From: DYJB01 sp963777165
Lineage (GTDB): Bacteria; Chloroflexota; Anaerolineae; Anaerolineales; E44-bin32
DNA length: 57,446 nt
Direction: 5' to 3'
Assembly (NCBI GenBank): GCA_963777165.1
Contig: CAVZPO010000011.1
Location: forward strand, 1-57,446
Shown here: in pieces, positions 52,640-57,446 of the stretch
How the letters are laid out: each line of letters begins with the position of its first letter
How positions within the stretch are numbered: the stretch's first letter is position 1
Program-made: the position numbers and the translations under genes
Notes under the pieces: generated by a model
Databases searched by the model: none
What the model saw: the letters and a program-made list of their open reading frames with translations, nothing else
Told to the model about the DNA's origin: nothing

Positions 52640-53581
52640 TCAGGCCGCGACCTGGAGCACTATCTTGCCCCGAGTATGCCTCCCCTCGACCATTCTGTGG
52701 ACTTTGGCTGCTTCAGCAAGCGGGAAGACCATGGACACGTGGGGCTTGATCTTTCCAGTCTCCACGAGTGTCGCGACCTCGGTCAGGGTCTTGCCAATCG
52801 GCGGAGCCGTGAAGACCATCGCCTGACGTACACCGAGGGAGTTTGCCTTTTCCTGCGATGGTGCTTGGACCGTGGAGACGAGGATGCCACCTGGCTTCAG
52901 GACTTTCCATGAGCGTTCCTGGGTGTCGCCACCGATGGTGTCCAGAACAACATCCACCTGGCTCGCTACTGTTTCGAAGGGGGTTGTTGAGTAGTTGATC
53001 GCGTGATCGACGGGAAGCTCGCGCAAGAAATCGATATTGGTGGACGCTGTGCCGATGACTTTGGCGCCCCGCCAATTGGCTAGCTGCACTGCGATGTGCC
53101 CGACCCCGCCTGCGGCGGCGTGGATGAGCACCGTCTGACCACGAGTCAGGCCAGCGAGTTCGAAGAGGGCCTGCCACGCTGTCAGAGTGACGTGCGGAAG
53201 TGCTGCCGCGTGAGCATGGTCCAAGGAGACGGGCTTAATGGCCACGTCCGAAGCCGGGACAAGGGCATACTCGGCGTTAGTGCCATCGCGGTTGACACCG
53301 CCTCGGGCATACACTGAATCGCCGCGCTTGAATGACGTCACCCCTGGCCCTGCTTCCTCGATCGTGCCCGAAGCGTCGGTCCCCATTACGAGAGGGAAGG
53401 AGTGCTGGAAGAACCCAGACAAGTAGCCTGCTCGCAATGCACAGTCGAACGGATTGACGGTCGTCGCCAGGACGCGGATAAGCACCTCATCAGCGCCTGG
53501 TTTCGGGCGTGGTGCGTCTTCATAGGCGAGGACGTCTGCGCCACCATAAGCATGAATACGAACCGCCTTCATCTGGGACAT
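52640..53581 (-). CDS. Zinc-independent quinone oxidoreductase (MDR superfamily), cassette gene
   Basis: NADP(H)-dependent medium-chain reductase, ~313 residues. GroES-like N-terminus (MKAVRIHAYGGADVLAYEDA, LVMGTDASGTIEEAGPGVTS); the Rossmann domain has AGLTRGQTVLIHAAAGGVGH (A-A-x-G-G-V-G) and VIGTASTNIDFLRELPVDHA. The catalytic-zinc Cys/His set of alcohol dehydrogenases is absent. It is flanked on both sides by attC-like sites and transcribed like the other cassettes, so it is probably a cassette gene; its 3' end is 83 bp from the site core. Substrate unknown, presumably a quinone or enone. Confidence 0.85.
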   Translation of the reverse strand: MSQMKAVRIHAYGGADVLAYEDAPRPKPGADEVLIRVLATTVNPFDCALRAGYLSGFFQHSFPLVMGTDASGTIEEAGPGVTSFKRGDSVYARGGVNRDGTNAEYALVPASDVAIKPVSLDHAHAAALPHVTLTAWQALFELAGLTRGQTVLIHAAAGGVGHIAVQLANWRGAKVIGTASTNIDFLRELPVDHAINYSTTPFETVASQVDVVLDTIGGDTQERSWKVLKPGGILVSTVQAPSQEKANSLGVRQAMVFTAPPIGKTLTEVATLVETGKIKPHVSMVFPLAEAAKVHRMVEGRHTRGKIVLQVAA

Positions 53582-53694
53582 CTAGGGTCTCCTAAGGGGG
53601 AATAGACAGCGCGATCATACCTTGGTCCAGATTGCGGGTCAAGATAGGCAGGGGCTAGGAACTGGAGGGCCTTAAGCGCGGTATCTGGATCGCT

Positions 53695-53920
53695 ACCTGA
53701 CGGCGCCGAGCTAAGCTACCCGGCGGAAGCGGGCAGATTCTCACCTATTCTCGCGCACGACGGCGGGCCAAACACCCCACCCTGCGGCCCAGCCCGCCGG
53801 GTCGAAGTCCTGGCGTTCTTCCAGCGCCGACGGTCGGCCAAACGCCCCACCCTACGGCCCGCCCGTCCGGGTCAGCCGAAGGTCCTGGTGATTTGCCAGG
53901 GCTTCAGCGAGTTGTTCGGC
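53695..53920 (-). repeat. Enlarged attC site
   Basis: Right core GTTCGGC (53914-53920), left core ACCTGAC (53695-53701), with arms GAGCTAAGCTACCCGGCGG and GCCCGCCGGG shared with the complete sites. At 226 bp it is longer, because the GGTCGAAGTCC/GGCCAAAC segment is duplicated. It sits 4 bp after the SpoIIE stop. Confidence 0.7.
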
Positions 53921-53924
53921 GGCA

Positions 53925-55751
53925 TTATCCGTCCACGGGACGCATGTGCGATGGCTTGGGAGTGACTTCGGTTCCGGTCAGCCGACGCAGCGCGACCAGG
54001 GTCAGGTCATCGAACTGCTTGGCTCCTGCCACGAATGCCTCGATCTGCTCTTGAAGGTAATGGAGCAGCTGCTCAGAGGAGGCAACGCGCGCGCCTGCGA
54101 GGAGTCGTGAGAGGCGGTCAAGCCCGAACGCTTGGCCCGCACTGTCGGTGGCGTCGGTCACCCCGTCGGTATAGAGGAGGACAATGTCCCCGTCAGAGAT
54201 AGGGATCACGTGATCCTGGTAGGATGAGTCCTCCATGATACCCATTGCCATCCCGGGGATTCGTATGCTCTCTACTTTGCCATTGTCAGAGTGTCGCAAC
54301 AGCGGCAGATTGTGCCCTCCGTTCGAGAAAGTGAAAGTGGATCTCTGAGTCTCAAGGATCCCGTACAGACCTGTCACGAACATGCCGGAACGAGTCTGGG
54401 AGAGAACTTGCTGGTTGACCAGGGTGAGCACCTCGCAAGGCGACCGCCCTGTGAGCGCATGGGCCCTAACTAGCCCCTTACACAAGGACATGAACAGTGC
54501 CGCAGGAACTCCCTTGTCTGTGACATCTCCTATCACCACGCCCCATCTCCCGGAATCGATGGGAATGAAGTCATAGAAGTCGCCGCCGACCTCCCGAGCC
54601 GGACGCCAGCATGCAGCGAAGTCCCAGTCACGAACTTGAGGACAGCTTTCGGGGAGGAGACTCGACTGGATCGCGTAGGCTACCTTCAGCTCTTGGTCGA
54701 GTCTCTCCTTCTCCTTCACTTGGATGTACAGCCGCATGATGTCGTCGTACTGCTGAGAGTTACGTAGCGCCAGCGCGGCCTGATTCGCGAAGAGGGTAAG
54801 GAGCCGTGCCTCGGCTTGTGTAAACGGCTTGAGCGGCTTCTCGCGGGTGGCAACCAAGACGCCCAGTACATCCCGTGTACTCTGCAGGGGCACAGCCATG
54901 ACTCTGCTGTGGGAACCCTGGGGTTGGCGCGGGGGTCGGTCCTTCGCACACTGGTCGTTGTCGTCAATAAGGACTGCTTCACGTTTCGATAAGGCCTGCG
55001 CTGCAGCGATGGCGCCCACACTGGACTCTGCCGGTGCTAAGCCCTCTGCCTCCATTGCAGGAGAAGACGGCATCAGGGAGTCGCCGGAGGGCGATAGCAG
55101 CAGCAATTGAGCGTCCGAGACTCCGACAAGCTTCTTTGCTCCAAGCAGTATCGTGCTGAGGAGATCGGAGAAGGTGAGGTGCTGGCCGAGGTCGATAGAG
55201 GTCTCATATAGGCAAGCCATCTCCCGGGCCGCGCGGGCAACCTCGTCATACAAGGTGGCGTTCGATATGGCCACGGACGCCTCATTGCCAAAGAGCTCAA
55301 GGAGCTGCACATCGTGATCTGAGAAGGGTTTGCTGCCAGGTTGGCGGACGGCCGATAGCACACCTAGGAATGCGTCGCCGTGGTGGAGCGGAACCTGGAT
55401 CACGGGGCCGACTAGTCCTTGCCCGATGCTTGGTGATCTGCCTTCCCAGGAATCATAGTCGGCTATGTTCATTGGGCGGCGGGTCTCCAGGACCTTGCCG
55501 GCAGTGCCCTCCCCCCTCCCCAGTTCTACATCTACAACTCCATTTGGGGTTCTCATTGGTACCCATGAAGAGAGGCGATCTGTCTCATGGACGTACTGAT
55601 AGATATGGCCATAGTGGGCCCCCAGAAGCTCAACAACACCACTGAGAATCATCTTCAGGAGCTCACGCAGATCGAGCTCGCCCAGCAGCTCGATGGTTAT
55701 CTCCTGGAGCCGCTTTATCGCATCCTGATCGAGTGGAGGGTTAGGTTCCAT
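53925..55751 (-). CDS. GAF-GAF-SpoIIE-type PP2C phosphatase, cassette gene
   Basis: 608 residues, intact. Two GAF domains (about 20-180: LRELLKMILSGVVELLGAHY, VPLHHGDAFLGVLSA; about 195-340: VGVSDAQLLLLSPSGDSLMP, RVMAVPLQSTRDVLGVLVA). A coiled linker (KEKERLDQELKVAYAIQSSL) leads to the SpoIIE/PP2C domain: ACWRPAREVGGDFYDFI, VVIGDVTDKGVPAALFMSL, FTFSNGGHNLPLL and DGDIVLLYTDGVTDATDSAG, with the Mg/Mn-binding Asp residues. Probably a signal-responsive Ser/Thr phosphatase, like RsbU, acting on an anti-anti-sigma protein, but no STAS or RsbW partner is adjacent. Large for a cassette gene. Confidence 0.9.
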   Translation of the reverse strand: MEPNPPLDQDAIKRLQEITIELLGELDLRELLKMILSGVVELLGAHYGHIYQYVHETDRLSSWVPMRTPNGVVDVELGRGEGTAGKVLETRRPMNIADYDSWEGRSPSIGQGLVGPVIQVPLHHGDAFLGVLSAVRQPGSKPFSDHDVQLLELFGNEASVAISNATLYDEVARAAREMACLYETSIDLGQHLTFSDLLSTILLGAKKLVGVSDAQLLLLSPSGDSLMPSSPAMEAEGLAPAESSVGAIAAAQALSKREAVLIDDNDQCAKDRPPRQPQGSHSRVMAVPLQSTRDVLGVLVATREKPLKPFTQAEARLLTLFANQAALALRNSQQYDDIMRLYIQVKEKERLDQELKVAYAIQSSLLPESCPQVRDWDFAACWRPAREVGGDFYDFIPIDSGRWGVVIGDVTDKGVPAALFMSLCKGLVRAHALTGRSPCEVLTLVNQQVLSQTRSGMFVTGLYGILETQRSTFTFSNGGHNLPLLRHSDNGKVESIRIPGMAMGIMEDSSYQDHVIPISDGDIVLLYTDGVTDATDSAGQAFGLDRLSRLLAGARVASSEQLLHYLQEQIEAFVAGAKQFDDLTLVALRRLTGTEVTPKPSHMRPVDG

Positions 55752-55921
55752 CGTGTGGCAGACCCTGCATGCGGGAATCGCTTGCCCGCCTATCTCGTTG
55801 CGCGATCTGGAGACTCGGACTAACTCCGTCCATGACCAGATGGAGTCCTTGTGAGACCGGATGCAAGCTCGACATCTCCCTTCAGGATCGGGCGGTAGAG
55901 CATCTCGCGCTACAACGTGCC

Positions 55922-56053
55922 GCCGAACGGCCTCGAGCTAAGCTGCCCGGCGGAAGCGGGCAGACTGCCCCTGATTCTCGCGCAGGCCGGCGGGCCAGGC
56001 AAGCTGCAACCGAAGGCCCAGCCCGCCGGGTCAGCTTCAGCGAGTTGTTAGGC
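55922..56053 (-). repeat. Integron attC site (132 bp)
   Basis: Right core GTTAGGC (56047-56053), left core GCCGAAC (55922-55928), a single-base change. The arms GGCCTCGAGCTAAGCTGCCC and CCCGCCGGGTCAGCTTCAGC are almost identical to the 56558 site. It separates the VOC gene from the SpoIIE leader. Confidence 0.9.
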
Positions 56054-56073
56054 GTCGAACCGGGATGCTGAGC

Positions 56074-56496
56074 CTATTCCTTCAGCTTGAACTGAGGATT
56101 CCATACGACCTCCCACAAGTGGTCATCGGGATCCTGGAAGTAGCCGGAGTAACCGCCCCAGAATGTGGCCTGGCCCGGCTTGAGGATCTTCGCACCAGCT
56201 TCCCTTGCCTGGGCCATAACGGCATCGACATCCTTGCTGGTGGCAACGTTGTGGCCGATCGTCATCTCGGTCGGACTGTGGCCCGATCGGGGAATGCCGG
56301 CGTCATGTGAGATGCTGCCGCGGGGCCAGAGAGCGAGCTTGAGGCCTGGCTGCAAGTCGAAGAAGGCCACAGCCCCATGCTCGAATTCCTGACCGACGAT
56401 GCCTTCGGTTTGAAGGCCAAGGCCATCTCGGTAGAAAGCGACGGACCTCTCCAAGTTGTCGACGCCGAGTGTGATGACAGTCACTCGAGGTTTCAT
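56074..56496 (-). CDS. VOC/glyoxalase-like protein, cassette gene
   Basis: ~140 residues of the vicinal-oxygen-chelate fold: VTVITLGVDNLERSVAFYRD, then FFDLQPGLKLALWPRG, EMTIGHNVATSKDVDAVMAQ, and the C-terminal KPGQATFWGGYSGYFQDPDD with HLWEVVWNP. The E in LWEVVWNP and the H in IGHNV are candidate metal ligands. The ATG at 56496 with GGAGAAA fits better than the upstream ATG at 56517. It may be a resistance or detoxification protein of the fosfomycin/bleomycin/glyoxalase type; substrate unknown. Confidence 0.85.
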   Translation of the reverse strand: MKPRVTVITLGVDNLERSVAFYRDGLGLQTEGIVGQEFEHGAVAFFDLQPGLKLALWPRGSISHDAGIPRSGHSPTEMTIGHNVATSKDVDAVMAQAREAGAKILKPGQATFWGGYSGYFQDPDDHLWEVVWNPQFKLKE

Positions 56497-56557
56497 GTGC
56501 TTTCTCCGGGGCTCCATGTTGTTTGGAGCTCGACCCGCGGGCGGTGGTGCCGCCGAC

Positions 56558-56689
56558 GCCTAACGGCCTCGAGCTAAGCTGCCCGGCGGAAGCGGGCAAC
56601 TCTACTCGGACTCTACGGCGAAGCCAGCGGGCAAGACAAGCAGCACCGGAGGCCCAGCCCGCCGGGTCAGCTTCAGCGAGTTGTTAGGC
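56558..56689 (-). repeat. Complete integron attC site (132 bp)
   Basis: Perfect cores GCCTAAC (56558-56564) and GTTAGGC (56683-56689), with stem arms shared with the site at 9375-9498 over 40 kb away. The PIN gene's stop codon TAA lies within the right core (56684-56686). Confidence 0.95.
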
Positions 56690-57421
56690 CTTCGGCTTCT
56701 TCCCTCGCGTCTTCCTCGTCTTGAGCGGCCAGACCCCGAATGCGCCCTCTAACTCGGGAACGGTACAACGCTGAAGGTCCAGCACCTTGGGATAGATCTC
56801 TGGCCGCCAAGGTCCGAGTGTAAGCTCCTCGGCGCGCTGCGTCATATTGAGCTTGTTAGCTGTATTGGGATTGAGCTCGGGACATGCACGAGAGAAGATA
56901 GCGCCCATTCTCGCGTCTGCGGTTAGCACAATCACATTGTCGTGCCCATGTATCTTCACAAGATGGATACCTATGGCGCCCAGGAGGAGATCGCTTGCGC
57001 CCATTGACCTCACGTTGCCCTTTCGGTAGAACTTTCGGTGCTTGTCCACCGGCGCAATGAGATCAAGTGCAAGAACGTGGTGGCGATTGACCTCGACTTG
57101 GTAGAAGAGCGCGCCGTTGTGAATGTCGGCGTGGAACTTCGTGACGGCGGTGTTGTATCGTCTGGTGTCCAGGGTCTTCCCGCGGCCACCGTACCTCTTG
57201 TAGACCTGTGGATCCCATCCGGAGTAGCACTCGCGGGCGAAGGAAGCGAAGACCTCTGCTATCACGATGTTGGACAAGTAGCAGAATCCGTCAAACCGAT
57301 GATTGCGGATGGAATCCAGGATAGTGCGTGACCTTTCGGGGACCTTCGCATTGCGCGTGGCCTGAGGCACGTAGTAGGGAACGACGACGCTGGCATCCCA
57401 GAGGAGATACTTTGCTGGCAT
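56684..57421 (-). CDS. PIN-domain ribonuclease-like protein, cassette gene
   Basis: ~245 residues. PIN fold acidic residues appear in order: YLLWDASVVVPYYV (Asp), YLSNIVIAEVFASF (Glu), RSMGASDLLLGAIGIHLV (Asp) and NVIVLTADARMGAIF (Asp). The C-terminus is basic (KTRKTRGKKPKA) and may bind RNA. It is longer than the ~130-residue VapC toxins, with an insertion around KRYGGRGKTLDTRRYN, so it may not be a classical toxin. No antitoxin lies 5' of it within the window. ATG 57421 chosen; an in-frame ATG at 57436 is possible. The stop is inside the attC core. Confidence 0.82.
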   Translation of the reverse strand: MPAKYLLWDASVVVPYYVPQATRNAKVPERSRTILDSIRNHRFDGFCYLSNIVIAEVFASFARECYSGWDPQVYKRYGGRGKTLDTRRYNTAVTKFHADIHNGALFYQVEVNRHHVLALDLIAPVDKHRKFYRKGNVRSMGASDLLLGAIGIHLVKIHGHDNVIVLTADARMGAIFSRACPELNPNTANKLNMTQRAEELTLGPWRPEIYPKVLDLQRCTVPELEGAFGVWPLKTRKTRGKKPKA

Positions 57422-57446
57422 TCGCGGCCCCCCCATGTTGAATACG

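Noticed and set aside
1..57446. tRNA or rRNA genes
   Set aside because: No cloverleaf-type conserved segments or rRNA signatures were recognised by eye; a covariance-model search was not possible.

Overview
This window is most likely a piece of a high-GC environmental bacterial chromosome. The style of its lipoproteins, the giant cyclic beta-1,2-glucan synthase-like protein and the RCK/STAND/TPR proteins suggest Chloroflexota (Anaerolineae-like). That assignment is inference; no rRNA, tRNA or other marker gene was seen. Many genes are broken by one-base indels, often in homopolymers, while homology continues in the next frame. This looks like uncorrected long-read error more than mass pseudogenization, so gene spans below bridge the apparent frameshifts.

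Left arm (1-11 kb). A Fur/PerR regulator and ferritin form an iron/oxidative-stress pair, followed by an apolipoprotein N-acyltransferase remnant. Next comes a compact plus-strand operon: beta-class DNA methyltransferase, small BglII-type nuclease-like protein, ParB-like protein, SNF2 helicase and DUF3883 protein (1748-7043). I do not recognise this five-gene combination as a named defence system. It abuts an array of minus-strand integron gene cassettes separated by attC sites (7.3-9.95 kb): a Schlafen/AlbA_2 ATP-binding protein, a PD-(D/E)XK-like protein and a small membrane protein. A membrane-anchored NERD protein follows.

Centre (11-52 kb). This is backbone-like and GC-richer. It holds a TolB-like propeller, secreted lipoproteins, a 1.68-kb tandem duplication carrying a discoidin-domain secreted protein, an MFS transporter with a DUF362 protein, and tandem CFI-box paralogues. 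A two-gene operon couples a DUF4062-STAND-TPR NTPase to an RCK channel with a RyR domain (25133-30355) and resembles a conflict or stress-signalling module. Further on are the 2.9-kb-residue-class cyclic glucan synthase with its Usp partner, an aldo/keto reductase, a DEAD-box RNA helicase, 5-formyl-THF cyclo-ligase, a secreted HExxH metallopeptidase, a three-gene ABC-2 exporter, a CopD-like protein and an SH3-like lipoprotein.

Right arm (52.3-57.4 kb). A second minus-strand attC cassette array holds a quinone oxidoreductase, a GAF-GAF-SpoIIE phosphatase, a VOC protein and a PIN-domain protein. No integron integrase lies in the window.

Several repeat families occur between genes: heptamer arrays that cover gene 3' ends, a GC-rich dispersed repeat of about 70 bp, MITE-like units with inverted CTCGCAATGAC termini, and a 76-77 bp tandem repeat.
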